DNA of 64,000 nt from Bifidobacteriaceae bacterium (GCA_022651005.1 JALCQD010000001.1:1-64000), one strand, 5' to 3'; counted from the stretch's first letter, positions 35,420 to 45,564 are shown. Notes: generated by a model from the sequence alone, not told the origin. Numbers and translations are program-made.

Positions 35420-36427
35420 ATGCGGGAAATCTCTCAGGCAACAAGGCTGGCCACAAGTACAGACGTGGCAAAGCGAGCAAAAGTCTCACGCTCAACGGTG
35501 AGCGCAATACTGAACGGTCACGGCCAACGATTCCCCGAAGACACTCAATCCCGCGTAAAAGCTGCGGCGGAAGAACTGAATTATCACCCCTCAGCTGCAG
35601 GGCGGAGCCTCGTCAAAGGTCGCAGTGACACGCTGGTCCTCCTCATTCCAAATTCAACTTTCGGTCCAAACCTGCAGGACAGCGTGGACAAGATTGTAGA
35701 TGAAGTCGAAGGCTACATTGGAAACGTAGTCGTCCGTTTCTCGGGGAAAGACCAACGACGGTCCCTAGCAAATATTGAAACTATGCGGCCACTGGCAGTT
35801 ATCAGTTTCGGCGTTACCCTCTCAGAAGAAGACTATGACCGTCTAGAACGGAACGGAATCTCCGTCCTCCCGCCAAGACAATTCGCGCATGAGAACGGAA
35901 GCATGGACGGCGGCGTCGCCGCTCTCCAGCTCGATGCCATAGCAGCCACGATAGAACGCGATATTTGGTACGCCTCCATTTCAGACTCCCGCACTGACAC
36001 TTTTAGTCCGGCACGCCTCCGCAGCCTCAAGGAGCTTTGCCGACGAAACAACTACAAGGCACCTCATGAGATTGCAATCCACACGAATGGAGCCCCCGCA
36101 GAAAAAGAGTTAAAAAGAATTCTTCGAGTAAGTTCCACTGCCAATATCTTGTGTTACAACGACGACGTTGCAATATCACTCTTGGCAGCGGCACGAGATA
36201 CAGGCGTGAGCGTTCCTGGAACAATAACGGTGGTTGGAGTTGATAATACGTTCAGCGGACAACTTTGGAGCCCTCGTCTTACGACGATCAATCCAAGGAC
36301 ATCAACTTTTGCGAATTACATTTCTTCGCAACTGAAAGAGCTTCTTGAAGGAAAAAGCCTTGAGCAATTGCCAACTTCCACATGGATGAGCATTGTTCAA
36401 GGTGAAACAACCCTTCAGGTCTCATGA
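35420..36427 (+). CDS. LacI-family transcriptional repressor (GH2 operon)
   Basis: A 335-residue LacI-type regulator with helix-turn-helix STDVAKRAKVSRSTVSAIL followed by a sugar-binding domain. The effector domain is somewhat short and divergent, with NILCYNDDVAISLLAAARDTG the usual conserved strand. The start at 35420 lacks a good ribosome site; an in-frame ATG at 35381 is possible but lies close to operator B. It is divergent from GH2-MFS and very probably represses them. Confidence 0.87.
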   Translation: MREISQATRLATSTDVAKRAKVSRSTVSAILNGHGQRFPEDTQSRVKAAAEELNYHPSAAGRSLVKGRSDTLVLLIPNSTFGPNLQDSVDKIVDEVEGYIGNVVVRFSGKDQRRSLANIETMRPLAVISFGVTLSEEDYDRLERNGISVLPPRQFAHENGSMDGGVAALQLDAIAATIERDIWYASISDSRTDTFSPARLRSLKELCRRNNYKAPHEIAIHTNGAPAEKELKRILRVSSTANILCYNDDVAISLLAAARDTGVSVPGTITVVGVDNTFSGQLWSPRLTTINPRTSTFANYISSQLKELLEGKSLEQLPTSTWMSIVQGETTLQVS

Positions 36428-36521
36428 CATATTGTGCATCCATGTAGGACTGCAATATATCTACTGCACGCCCTAAGCTATAGTTGTTCATTTTTATTCC
36501 GCGACGACAACGAGGCCCGTC

Positions 36522-37283
36522 ATGGCACGAGAAGATGCAGCGTCCAATATTTCACACGGTGACAGTGCTGCTACCAATAATATCGAGCTGGTGATTTCGC
36601 ATCTGAGCAAGAAGTTTGAGGCGAAAACCGTTCTCAAGGACATTGACTTCACGTTTGAGTCCGGAAAGATCTACGGTCTTCTCGGCCGCAACGGCGCGGG
36701 AAAAACAACGCTCTTCAACTGTCTCAATTCGGATTTGCGCACGGATTCCGGCGAATTCTATTTGCGGGAGGCTGGCATACAGCGCGCAATTCGCCCCGAG
36801 GACATCGGGTATGTGCTTTCCACTCCCGAAGTTCCCGAATTTCTCACGGCACGAGAGTTCTTGCGTTTCTTCCTCGACATCAATCAGAAAGATGGAGCCG
36901 TCCCCCGTTCCATTGACTCCTACTTCGACGAAGTGAGCATTAAGCCCGAAGACAGAGATCGTCTCTTGAAGGACTTCTCCCAAGGCATGAAGAACAAGAT
37001 GCAGATGCTGGCAAACATCATCGCGCAGCCACGCGTAACGCTTTTGGACGAACCGCTCACCTCCCTGGATGTGGTGGTGGCGGAAGAAATGAAGGATCTG
37101 CTGCGCACACTGAAACCTGGCCGCGTGACGATCCTCTCCACTCATATCCTTGATCTCGCTGTGGATCTCTGTGACGACATCGTCTTGCTCAGCGGCGGAC
37201 GTCTCGAGCGCATTGACCATGCGAATCTCAGCGATGACGGTTTCAAGGAACGCATCATCGCAACGCTGAGAGGCCAAGAATGA
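36522..37283 (+). CDS. ABC transporter ATP-binding protein
   Basis: A 253-residue ABC ATPase with Walker A GRNGAGKTT, a degenerate signature FSQGMKNKM (normally LSGGQ-like), Walker B VTLLDEP, and the switch His in ILSTHILDLA. It has a short acidic N-terminal extension. It shares a 4-base overlap (ATGA) with the permease gene downstream. Most similar in form to ABC-2 type exporters with bacteriocin-like or drug-efflux roles, but the substrate is unknown. Confidence 0.87.
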   Translation: MAREDAASNISHGDSAATNNIELVISHLSKKFEAKTVLKDIDFTFESGKIYGLLGRNGAGKTTLFNCLNSDLRTDSGEFYLREAGIQRAIRPEDIGYVLSTPEVPEFLTAREFLRFFLDINQKDGAVPRSIDSYFDEVSIKPEDRDRLLKDFSQGMKNKMQMLANIIAQPRVTLLDEPLTSLDVVVAEEMKDLLRTLKPGRVTILSTHILDLAVDLCDDIVLLSGGRLERIDHANLSDDGFKERIIATLRGQE

Positions 37284-39013
37284 GCGGGGTCGCGCGGCAT
37301 ACTCAGTCACCCATGGCACCGGCCAGTGCACCGCCACAACGCGCTGCCTCGCTCTTTGACACAGCGAAAACATTCTTCGCACTCAGTTCGGCCATCCGGG
37401 TCAACACGATCATTTACGCCATCAAGCAGATACCCCTCATTAAGCGACTGCTGCCAAGCACGCTGTACGCCTCGCACGGAGTGAAAACTCTGGCCCGCAT
37501 ACTCGCCGTCATCTCCGAGCCAATTCGGATTTTCGGAACGAAACTGTTGTACTACGGGTTTCTCGCGTTTGCTGCCCTCGTTCACGGGATTGTTTTCGAC
37601 AGCAGATTCGACGAAGTCTCAGCGCCCTCGGCTCTCCTCTGCTTTCTGCTGCTGAGCCTCTCGGGAGCACTTTTTGACTCGTATCTTTTCACCGATGCCG
37701 CTGCCCTGCTTCCCGCCATAACACTCATGCGCATGGACGCCAAGGCCACCATGATCGGCCAATATCTTTATAAAGTCACAACCACAATCGTCGGCGCGCT
37801 GCCGTGGGCGCTGCTCTTAGGAATTTTGGGAGGACTTCCGTGGTGGCTGTGTCTGCTCATTCCATTGGTTCCCGTTGGAGTCAAATCGATTGTGACGGCC
37901 ATTACCGTCATCCATTTCACGCGTTCCGGAGACTTCGTTCAACAGATAAAACTTCTGGGCAAGGCAACAATCCCAGTGGCCGTGATATTGCTCATTGCCA
38001 GCTATGTATTGCCTCTCTTCACCTGGGTTCCACCGGAGAGCATCACCCTGGGAATTCTTGGCGCGCTTGTCGTTTTTGGCGCTGTCACCTTTACCGTCCC
38101 CTTGCGGCTCGATTCGCAGACCTTCCAGCAGATGGCGAAAGCTTTCATGACGGAAATTCGCACGGGCATTGCGCAGACACAGAAGGGAGCGGCACAGGTC
38201 GCTGTGTCACGTAAGGCGATCGCGCTGGAATCGCAAGAGGGCGCAAAGGCTCAGACAATCGGAAGAAACGGTACGCCCCGCCAGCACGGACTCGCCTATC
38301 TCAATGCGCTGTTTGTGCGGCGACATCGCAAGATTCTCTGGCGTTCAGAAGTGCGATTCACCGCGATTTGTGGCGTGATAGTGTTGGCGCTGATTATCTT
38401 TGCCGTGCTGCTGCGCGGAGGCTTCCTCGGTGCAGCAGCTGCAAGCAGCACCTCAGTTCTACGTGGTATTGGTGGCGCCTTCTCGAGCGTGTTCATCATC
38501 ATGTACTTCGTCAATCGTGGCACGAACTTCACGCAGGCGCTGTTTATGAACTGCGACCACAGTCTTCTGACGTATTCCTTCTTCAAACAGCCTTCCATGA
38601 TTCTGAAACTCTTTTTCTTACGACTGCGGACAATCATCGTGGTCAATCTTCCCGTGGCAATAGTTGTGGGCATCGGTTTTTCAGTACTGCTGTATGTAGA
38701 AAATCCATCGCGCTCCCCGCTCGACTATGCTCTGGCCATCGGAGTCACAGTGTTGCTGAGTATGTTTTTCTCAGTGCACTACATGGCCATGTACTATCTC
38801 ATCCAGCCATATAACTCTGCTTCGCAGATGAAGAGCGGGCTGTACGGCGTGGTCTCAGTTGTCACGTACTTTGCATGCTATGAAATGATTCAGGTGCAAT
38901 TGCCCCTCTACGTTCTGGGACCGCTCAGTCTCGCTTTCTGCGTGGTGTATTGCGCCATTGCGGGCGTACTCGTGTACAAATTCGCACCGAGGACATTCAG
39001 GGTGCGGGCATAG
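37280..39013 (+). CDS. ABC transporter permease-like membrane protein
   Basis: A 577-residue hydrophobic protein with roughly ten to twelve membrane segments in two bundles, joined by a long soluble loop of about 70 residues near 285-355. It is the partner of the upstream ATPase by overlap. I do not recognise a named family; it resembles large ABC-2 type permeases of Gram-positive exporters. There is no signal peptide. Its 5' end overlaps the ATPase stop by ATGA. Confidence 0.75.
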   Translation: MSGVARHTQSPMAPASAPPQRAASLFDTAKTFFALSSAIRVNTIIYAIKQIPLIKRLLPSTLYASHGVKTLARILAVISEPIRIFGTKLLYYGFLAFAALVHGIVFDSRFDEVSAPSALLCFLLLSLSGALFDSYLFTDAAALLPAITLMRMDAKATMIGQYLYKVTTTIVGALPWALLLGILGGLPWWLCLLIPLVPVGVKSIVTAITVIHFTRSGDFVQQIKLLGKATIPVAVILLIASYVLPLFTWVPPESITLGILGALVVFGAVTFTVPLRLDSQTFQQMAKAFMTEIRTGIAQTQKGAAQVAVSRKAIALESQEGAKAQTIGRNGTPRQHGLAYLNALFVRRHRKILWRSEVRFTAICGVIVLALIIFAVLLRGGFLGAAAASSTSVLRGIGGAFSSVFIIMYFVNRGTNFTQALFMNCDHSLLTYSFFKQPSMILKLFFLRLRTIIVVNLPVAIVVGIGFSVLLYVENPSRSPLDYALAIGVTVLLSMFFSVHYMAMYYLIQPYNSASQMKSGLYGVVSVVTYFACYEMIQVQLPLYVLGPLSLAFCVVYCAIAGVLVYKFAPRTFRVRA

Positions 39014-39079
39014 CAAGCAACCGAATGTGAAAATGAACTCTGTGTGATTCTGACGTCGCTCAGAACATGTTCCTGCAAC

Positions 39080-39111
39080 AAAAAAATCCCTCTCCGGATA
39101 CCCGGAGAGGG
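39080..39111 (-). terminator. ssrA terminator
   Basis: On the minus strand CCCTCTCCGG, a 4-base GTAT loop and CCGGAGAGGG, followed by A and seven T. It is a classic intrinsic terminator 10 bases after the tmRNA end. Confidence 0.92.
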
Positions 39112-39121
39112 ACTCACAAAG

Positions 39122-39515
39122 TGGAGCTGCGGGGAATTGAACCCCGGTCCGATAACCGAGCCCTCAGTCTTCTACGTACGTAGTCTGCTGGCCTTGTGGC
39201 AATTTATCTGCCCCCGCATATGTCGCAGACAACGTGCGGCGGGCATATTCACAGTAAAAGTCCCCGACTCACCCTGTGACGCGATGAATCAGGCAAGTCT
39301 CCAAAATGACGCTCAGCTATCCTGCGAAGACTGCAGAACGTGAACGGAGCAGCTGCTCACTGGTTAATCCTGAATTAAATCAGGCAGCGAGAGCGAACTC
39401 AGTGCGGTTAGATTTAGCACTTGTTGTTTTACAGGAGGACATTAACGAGTGGACCCCTGCGTTCTCGGTACGCTTCCCTGCGGCGAACAGATCACCGTCG
39501 AAACCGATCAGCCCC
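39122..39515 (-). ncRNA. ssrA: tmRNA (ssrA)
   Basis: The 5' end GGGGCTGATCGGTTTCGACG pairs with the 3' CAGCTCC of the acceptor stem, and the T-arm GGTTCAATTCC lies near 39134-39150. The tag reading frame at 39380-39418 encodes AKSNRTEFALAA and a stop, the tag known from bifidobacteria. The 3' end is discriminator A followed by CTT, so CCA is not encoded and must be added. Length is about 394 bases. It rescues stalled ribosomes with SmpB, which is not in this window. Confidence 0.95.
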
Positions 39516-39643
39516 TTTGTAATTATCAAGCTCTCGTTGTGAACTCTATAACGATACTCGCAACTTAAGCAGTGCAATTGCTTGCCTTCATAGGATACAA
39601 CATGGGGGTGCCTGTCACGACGCCTCTCCCCTAAAGGAAGAAT
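39516..39643. other. Intergenic region between ssrA and dtd
   Basis: 128 bases. TTGATAAT on the minus strand near 39526-39533 is a plausible -10 for ssrA, but I see no convincing -35 and no gene here. Confidence 0.35.
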
Positions 39644-40123
39644 TCAGTGCTTCATATCCTCGTCCGTATCAATGACGATAGTCACCGGACCATCGTTGAC
39701 GAGCTCCACCTTCATGTGCGTCCCGAAGATTCCCGATTCAACTGGAAGCCCATGCTTCTCGGTGAGCACACCATTGAGCCTCTCCCATACGCGCTTGGCA
39801 TGGCCCGGCTCCCCTGCACCCACAAAACTCGGCCTATTGCCCTTATGAATGTCGGCAAACAGCGTGAACTGCGAAATGGAAAGCACACTGCCGCCAACGT
39901 CTGAAATTCCGAGATTCATTTTGTCGTTTTCATCCGCAAAGACCCGAAGGTGGGCTATCTTGTGCGCCACCCACTCGACCTCTGCATCACCATCAGCATC
40001 CGAAACTCCCACGAGTACCACGAAGCCAATGCCGATGGACCGCACGTACTCGGTATCGAGCCCACTCTCTGCCGCGTCAACACGTACGCTTGCAGAAGCC
40101 ACTTTTTGTAGAACAACTCGCAT
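39644..40123 (-). CDS. dtd: D-aminoacyl-tRNA deacylase
   Basis: A 159-residue DTD homodimer that removes D-amino acids from tRNA. The family motifs SQFTLFAD and VELVNDGPVT with the Gly-cisPro pair are present, and it begins MRVVLQKVASASV as usual. It lies 64 bases downstream of ftsQ on the same strand, so it may be read from the dcw transcript or its own promoter. A distinctive insertion of a few residues is seen after VRVDAAESG. Confidence 0.94.
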   Translation of the reverse strand: MRVVLQKVASASVRVDAAESGLDTEYVRSIGIGFVVLVGVSDADGDAEVEWVAHKIAHLRVFADENDKMNLGISDVGGSVLSISQFTLFADIHKGNRPSFVGAGEPGHAKRVWERLNGVLTEKHGLPVESGIFGTHMKVELVNDGPVTIVIDTDEDMKH

Positions 40124-40187
40124 TGGTGCTCCTCACCTATGGTACAAAATGACGGAACGAAAAGGTCTGATGGGCATCATCAGCATG

Positions 40188-41381
40188 TCACTTTAGAATC
40201 GGCCGTTTCGGAGCCGACACGTCAATGGATTTCTTGCTTCCCAGCACCTTCTTGTTGCTGAGCAAATCCTCCACCACCACGGCCTTCAGTTTCATCTGAG
40301 AGGCATTGCCCCAGATGATAGTGTGCCCATCCTTTGTTTGCGTTGTCACCGAATCCTGCGTCATGGCTGTCACCTGCGTGAGCTCGCTCAGCAACGAGGT
40401 AGGCACGGAAGCGAGAACAGACAGCGCCTGCTTCACCGCCCGCGTGGCAAGCTCCTTGTCGGTATCGTCCACCTGAATCAGGGGAACTCCCGAAAGTTGT
40501 TTTTTAACCGTGGCGATAACGACACCGTCCTTGTCCACCACGCTCATTGTCGAGGACTTGTCCTTGACAATGGCCTTGGGAACGCGCGGCGTCACCTGAA
40601 TGGTCAGCGAATTGGGGAAGCTCTTGGAAATCGATACGTCGCTCACACCCGGCAATTGAGAGATGGAGGTCGTAAGATCTCCCGAAGACACCAACAGCAG
40701 AGACTTGTTGATCTGGTATGACGCGAGATCCTTGACTTTCTGCTCACTCACCCATTGGTTGGTTCCTGTCACCGTGACATTCTTGGCGTTCACACGGCAC
40801 AGGGGCGAGAAGAAAAGAATCCAGACCACCACAACGACGGCCGCAATAATGCCCACCGCCGCCATGACCTTCCGCATGAGCCGACTGCGATTCGCATGAG
40901 CCTTTTCAGCGAGACGGTCCTGAACATCGAGAACCTTCGAATCCTCCGCGAAGACGCCCGTGCCCGTGCGTTCTTCGTGTGCCAACGACTCTTGAACGGA
41001 ACCCGACGCCGCAAGATCGCGGGGATCCACAAAGGTGACGGCACGCTCACTGCTCGTTTTGTGACCAGCAGAGGCCGGTGCGGCGGCACGCGCAGCTGCC
41101 GCTCGAGACGCTGCCGTGGTACGGGCCGACCTGCTGGCGGCAGTACGTGGAAGCGCCTTTTGACCTGCGGATTTATGAAGCTTAAATTTACGTCCCGCTG
41201 AGGCGCGCTTGCCCGAACTCGCGGCAACTGCCTTCGAAGAGGCCGTTTTTTTAGCAGGAGATCCCGGAGTCTTCTTCGCCGACTCTTTTTTGGCCGACGT
41301 CTTTTCCCGCGGCTTCTTCCCAGACGAAGAGTCTTTCGCGGACGTCGCCTTTCGAGGCCCCGACGAGACCGAGCGTGCCAC
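40188..41381 (-). CDS. ftsQ: Cell division protein FtsQ with a long basic N-terminus
   Basis: A 397-residue protein. The first ~110 residues are low-complexity Lys/Ala/Ser-rich, followed by an acidic linker, a single membrane helix at about 171-191 (VMAAVGIIAAVVVVVWILFF), a POTRA domain (VNAKNVTVTGTNQWVSEQKV onward) and the beta domain. It is a bitopic divisome scaffold joining FtsB/L with FtsI/W. The GTG start at 41381 has GGGAGG upstream inside murC. The basic tail is much longer than in most homologues. Confidence 0.9.
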   Translation of the reverse strand: MARSVSSGPRKATSAKDSSSGKKPREKTSAKKESAKKTPGSPAKKTASSKAVAASSGKRASAGRKFKLHKSAGQKALPRTAASRSARTTAASRAAAARAAAPASAGHKTSSERAVTFVDPRDLAASGSVQESLAHEERTGTGVFAEDSKVLDVQDRLAEKAHANRSRLMRKVMAAVGIIAAVVVVVWILFFSPLCRVNAKNVTVTGTNQWVSEQKVKDLASYQINKSLLLVSSGDLTTSISQLPGVSDVSISKSFPNSLTIQVTPRVPKAIVKDKSSTMSVVDKDGVVIATVKKQLSGVPLIQVDDTDKELATRAVKQALSVLASVPTSLLSELTQVTAMTQDSVTTQTKDGHTIIWGNASQMKLKAVVVEDLLSNKKVLGSKKSIDVSAPKRPILK

Positions 41382-41384
41382 GAC

Positions 41385-43022
41385 TTACGCCTCCCGGCCC
41401 TTTGGCGCGGACGATTCCAACGCCTCCAAGATAACGGGATCGGCGCGGTTAATGTCTCCGCCTCCCACCGTCACGATGACGTCGCCATGCGAAGAACGCT
41501 CGGCCAAGGTTCGCCCAGCCTCACGCATATCGTCAATAAGGCTAAAGCGCTCTCCCACACCTTCCGAATTTGCCATGTCGATTAGCGTCTGCGAGGAGAT
41601 CCCCGGGAAATCACTTGATTCCTCACGAGCCGCGAAAAGATGCGACAGCACAATGTCATCCGCCTTTTTGAGCGCATCCACGAGCTCACGCGTATAAATC
41701 TTGGTGCGCGAATACGTATGCGGCTGGAAGAGCACACGAAGAGTGCGGTGCGGGAAGCGACGACGCATGGCCTCCAACAGGACCGAGACCTCGGTGGGAT
41801 GGTGCGCGTAGTCGTTGTACAGGCGCACCCCATTCACTTCTCCCTGGAAGTCGAAACGCCGAGCGGCACCGAGGAAAGCCCCCACGCCCTGCACAGCAGC
41901 GCTGGCATCGACGCCCGCAAGAACGCAGGCAGTAATGGCGGCGCTGGCATTGCGAGCGTTGTGAATTCCGGGAATATGCAGGTCTACGGTGCGAACCGAA
42001 TCAGTCGCGTCGAGGTCATGCGGCAGCTGAATGTCGAAACTCTCCGCCACCTCGTTTGCCTCCGCCGCAACACCCTGCGCGGCGGTTTCGCTCACGCCAG
42101 CAGCGTCAGAATCCTCCTCGGCCTGTGCCGCAATCTCGTGCGCCTGCGATATCTGAACAAAGCGGGCGCCGCGCAATCCTCCGGGGAGTACACGTGCGAT
42201 CTCGCTGCTCGTCTGCGTCGAATACAGCACCGTGCGAGTGGCGACGGCGTCCGAGCTCGCTGCGAAAACCTCTCGTGCGCCCTCGTCGTCCGCGCACAGA
42301 ACAACACCCTGTGTGGCATGAGCCGCAAACTCTACGAAAGCCTTGCGATAGGTGGGAACGTCACCGTAATGATCGAGATGGTCCCCCTCGGCATTGGTGA
42401 TGACGGCAATTGCGGGACGATACTTCTCAAAGCTGCCGTCGGACTCGTCCGCCTCGGCCACCATCCACTCGCCTTTGCCGACGTATCCGCCAGGAATAGT
42501 GCCATGTGACGTTTTCAGCGAGCCGCCAATCGCGAAACTCGGATCCGCGAACTGCTCCCCCGCTGTGCTCAGAATCGTGGCGATCATCGAGGAGGTAGTG
42601 GTTTTGCCATGCGTCCCCGCCACGGCAATAGAGCGATGTGATTTCAGCAGCACCGCAAGAATATCCGACCTGTGGGCCAACCGCAGCCCCTGTGCCAATG
42701 CAGCAGTCATCTCCGGGGCGTCGGCGGGAATGGCGCTCGACCACACCACAGTGTCCACGTCGTGAATATTCTCCGCGCTTTGGCCGATGATGACAGGTAT
42801 GCCGTCCTCGCGCAGATGCTGCGTATAGGCGCTGTCGACGCGGTCGGAACCGGTGACCTCCACTCCATCCTGATGCAGCATTTGCGCCAGAACGCTCATG
42901 CCGGAGCCGCCGATACCGCAGAAGTACACGCGTCCGAGGTCGTGAATGGTGGAGATATCCGCCAAGGCGTCATCCGCCGGAAGTGGCCTCACGTGTTGTG
43001 TTGTCTCAGTCATTTTGCTCAC
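41385..43022 (-). CDS. murC: UDP-N-acetylmuramate--L-alanine ligase
   Basis: A 545-residue Mur ligase that adds L-Ala to UDP-MurNAc. The N-terminal [14 protein letters not shown] and the P-loop [13 protein letters not shown] are MurC hallmarks, and DYAHHPTE is in the C-terminal domain. A spacer of about 90 residues rich in acidic and Ala residues interrupts the central domain ([19 protein letters not shown] region), longer than in the usual enzyme. The start is uncertain between GTG at 43022 (GAGG upstream) and ATG at 43013. It overlaps the murG end. Confidence 0.95.
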   Translation of the reverse strand: MSKMTETTQHVRPLPADDALADISTIHDLGRVYFCGIGGSGMSVLAQMLHQDGVEVTGSDRVDSAYTQHLREDGIPVIIGQSAENIHDVDTVVWSSAIPADAPEMTAALAQGLRLAHRSDILAVLLKSHRSIAVAGTHGKTTTSSMIATILSTAGEQFADPSFAIGGSLKTSHGTIPGGYVGKGEWMVAEADESDGSFEKYRPAIAVITNAEGDHLDHYGDVPTYRKAFVEFAAHATQGVVLCADDEGAREVFAASSDAVATRTVLYSTQTSSEIARVLPGGLRGARFVQISQAHEIAAQAEEDSDAAGVSETAAQGVAAEANEVAESFDIQLPHDLDATDSVRTVDLHIPGIHNARNASAAITACVLAGVDASAAVQGVGAFLGAARRFDFQGEVNGVRLYNDYAHHPTEVSVLLEAMRRRFPHRTLRVLFQPHTYSRTKIYTRELVDALKKADDIVLSHLFAAREESSDFPGISSQTLIDMANSEGVGERFSLIDDMREAGRTLAERSSHGDVIVTVGGGDINRADPVILEALESSAPKGREA

Positions 43023-44265
43023 GATGCCCCTCACTTGCACTTGCTGCTGCTTTTTTCGTCGCCAGGTCGATGATCACATGGGCCATGGTGTCTGCCGCGT
43101 CACGCACACCGTACGTCCACGCCCGCTGGCGCATGGTCGTCAAGGCCTCTGTGTCGGCCAAAAGATCCGGTACGTGCGTCTTTACCCACTCGGCGGTGAA
43201 ATCAGCGTCGTCGATCAGCTGGCCGCCACCCGCCGCCACTACCGGAGCAGCGTTAAAGCGCTGTTCGCCATTGCCGATGGGGAACGGAACGTAGATGGCC
43301 GGAAGGCCTAGCGCCGCAATCTCGCTTACGGTTCCCGCCCCGGAGCGGCACACTACAAGGTCAGCACACGCAAAAGCCAGTTCGATGTGTTCCAGATATT
43401 CCGCCACGTGGTAATCGCCTTTACCGAGGCTGTCGGCGCCGAGCCCATTGAGATTCTGACGTCCTGCCACTTGTGTGACGGTTTTTCGCACGTCATCGAT
43501 TTTGTTCTTGCCTGTCAGGTGCACAACCTGAGCGTGGGCAAGAAGTGCGGCCGCGGAGGCGGAAACAGCACGGTTGATGCTCAAGGCTCCAAGCGAGCCA
43601 CCGGTAACGACAATGACGGGGCGACGCGGATCGAGCCCAAGCTGTGCAGCGGCCTCAGTGCGCGCGGCAGAAGGATCGGTCTCAAGACGGACGGCGAGAG
43701 TCGCAATGGCCTCTCGCAACGGCAGGCCCACGCGGCGCAATTGTGCACCCTCACGCACGCTCAATCCCGTATTGTCATACGCAGTTCCCACAAAATCGGC
43801 CCATCGCGCGCCGAGCTTATTCGCAAGTCCCGCTTTGGCGTTCTGTTCGTGAATGACCACCGGCAGGCCCGCCTTGTGACCCGCGCGGTACGCCGGAGCA
43901 GCCGCATAACCTCCGACTCCCACAACGACGTCGGCATGTTCTTCTTCGAGGATGTGGCGAACGCTCCTGGTCTCGTGGATCCAGCGAGCGGGAAACTTGA
44001 GGGCATCGAGATTGGGACGGCGCGGGAAGGGAACCTTATTGATGGTTTTCAAGTCAAAGCCAGCTGCCGGCACGAGACGCGCCTCGAGGCCCTTCTGAGT
44101 GCCAATAACTGTGATATGCGCGTCGGGGCGCAGCATGCGAATCGCAGAGGCGATGGAGAGCAACGGATTGACATGACCAGCAGTGCCTCCGCCTGCAAGG
44201 ACGACGGAAAGATCGCCGCCAGTAGTTTTTTTCGTGGTGTTCGTCTCGCTCGTGGTCTCACTCAC
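43006..44265 (-). CDS. murG: UDP-N-acetylglucosamine--MurNAc-pentapeptide transferase
   Basis: A 419-residue GT28 glycosyltransferase making lipid II at the inner membrane face. It shows [18 protein letters not shown] and the second-domain [12 protein letters not shown] and [17 protein letters not shown] motifs. It has a GTG start at 44265 with GGGAGG 9 bases upstream. It overlaps murC and follows ftsW by 66 bases. Confidence 0.96.
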   Translation of the reverse strand: MSETTSETNTTKKTTGGDLSVVLAGGGTAGHVNPLLSIASAIRMLRPDAHITVIGTQKGLEARLVPAAGFDLKTINKVPFPRRPNLDALKFPARWIHETRSVRHILEEEHADVVVGVGGYAAAPAYRAGHKAGLPVVIHEQNAKAGLANKLGARWADFVGTAYDNTGLSVREGAQLRRVGLPLREAIATLAVRLETDPSAARTEAAAQLGLDPRRPVIVVTGGSLGALSINRAVSASAAALLAHAQVVHLTGKNKIDDVRKTVTQVAGRQNLNGLGADSLGKGDYHVAEYLEHIELAFACADLVVCRSGAGTVSEIAALGLPAIYVPFPIGNGEQRFNAAPVVAAGGGQLIDDADFTAEWVKTHVPDLLADTEALTTMRQRAWTYGVRDAADTMAHVIIDLATKKAAASASEGHREQND

Positions 44266-44331
44266 CGACGTGTTCCTCCCAATTCAGTGCATGCGCACAG
44301 TGACACATGCCTACCGTTGGAATACTACCCG

Positions 44332-45564
44332 TTACTTAGAAAAAATTGCCGCGATGTCGTCCTGTTCACGCGCCATCCTCACAGCTACTCCGCTTGCCAC
44401 CAAACACATAACGAGCGCGGAGCCGCCGGCGGAGATGAAAGGCAATGGCAATCCAATGACTGGCAGCAGCTTGAGAACCACCATGATGTTGATGAGCGCT
44501 TGCCCCACAATCCACGAAGTGATGCACACAAGCACAAGCCGCGCATAAGGATGGTTGCGCATCTTGAGGGCAATGACGATGAGGCACCACGCAAGAATCG
44601 CGAATCCGAGAATGACGACACCGGCACCGATGAAGCCGAGCTCCTCGCCGATGATGGCGAAAATGAAATCGTTATGCGCTTCAGGCAAATAGTTCCACTT
44701 CTCGCGGGAGGCACCGAGACCCACCCCAGTGAATCCTCCGGAGGCAATGGCATAGAGACCGTGGATGGACTGATAGCACACGCCCTGCGCATCGGCCGCA
44801 TCTGTGCACCCGCTGAAGAGCGCCGAAATGCGGTTCATACGGTTCGAGCTGCCGAGCACAAAGACGCCCACAATGCCCACGGCTGCGACGGCTCCGGTGA
44901 GAAGGTACGCCTTCAGACTGAAGCCCCCCGCGAAAATGGCGACGGCACCAATGAGCAGGAGGATGAGACCCGTTCCCAGATCCTTGCCCGCCAGCACGAG
45001 GAGAAAACCTAGTCCGAAGAACGCAAGCGGGACCACAAAACCTTTGACGGATCCCAGATGACGAGTTTTTGACACATTGATGACCTGCGGCATCCACAGG
45101 CAAAGGGCCAACTTCATGATCTCTGCTGGCTGGAAGGTGATGGGTCCAAGGCTTATCCAACCGGTGTTGCCGCCGGAGCTGACGCCCAGTCCCACGAGCG
45201 TCAGCATCTGCAGCCCCATGGCAAACAGCAACGCAAGAAAAGAGAAGCGCTGGTAGAACTTGACCGGGACGAACGCCGCCACCGTTCCCACGATGAGACC
45301 AATGACGGCAAAAGTGCCTTGACTGATGAGCTGCGAGAAAGGAGACTTCCCCGCCGCCACGAGATCAACAGTTGACGAGGAAAAGACCATGAGCAGACCA
45401 AAGGCCATGAGGAACACGACTGTCACAATGAAGCCGTAATAACACACGATGGGCTCGGTAATAATCTGCCACCACTTGGCGCGACGAGACGTCGAGGAGG
45501 CTGTTGCCTCTGCGGACTGCGAGGCTTTTGTCTTTGTCGGCACGGACGACCTAGGCCTAGGCAT
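44332..45564 (-). CDS. ftsW: Lipid II flippase/polymerase FtsW (SEDS)
   Basis: A 410-residue SEDS protein with ten membrane helices and the family segments GKDLGTGLILL and PLPFISAGGSALV. It has a Ser/Thr/Lys-rich cytosolic N-terminus of about 30 residues. The C-terminal MAREQDD end is short. It overlaps the murD stop by 8 bases (ATGCCTAG). Works with FtsI as septal transglycosylase. Confidence 0.96.
   Translation of the reverse strand: MPRPRSSVPTKTKASQSAEATASSTSRRAKWWQIITEPIVCYYGFIVTVVFLMAFGLLMVFSSSTVDLVAAGKSPFSQLISQGTFAVIGLIVGTVAAFVPVKFYQRFSFLALLFAMGLQMLTLVGLGVSSGGNTGWISLGPITFQPAEIMKLALCLWMPQVINVSKTRHLGSVKGFVVPLAFFGLGFLLVLAGKDLGTGLILLLIGAVAIFAGGFSLKAYLLTGAVAAVGIVGVFVLGSSNRMNRISALFSGCTDAADAQGVCYQSIHGLYAIASGGFTGVGLGASREKWNYLPEAHNDFIFAIIGEELGFIGAGVVILGFAILAWCLIVIALKMRNHPYARLVLVCITSWIVGQALINIMVVLKLLPVIGLPLPFISAGGSALVMCLVASGVAVRMAREQDDIAAIFSK

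Noticed and set aside
39122-39515. Insertion site for a mobile element at ssrA
   Set aside because: No integrase gene and no repeated ssrA 3' end were found nearby.
43387-45012. 541-codon open frame opposite murG and ftsW
   Set aside because: Antisense to conserved genes, with biased composition and no motif.
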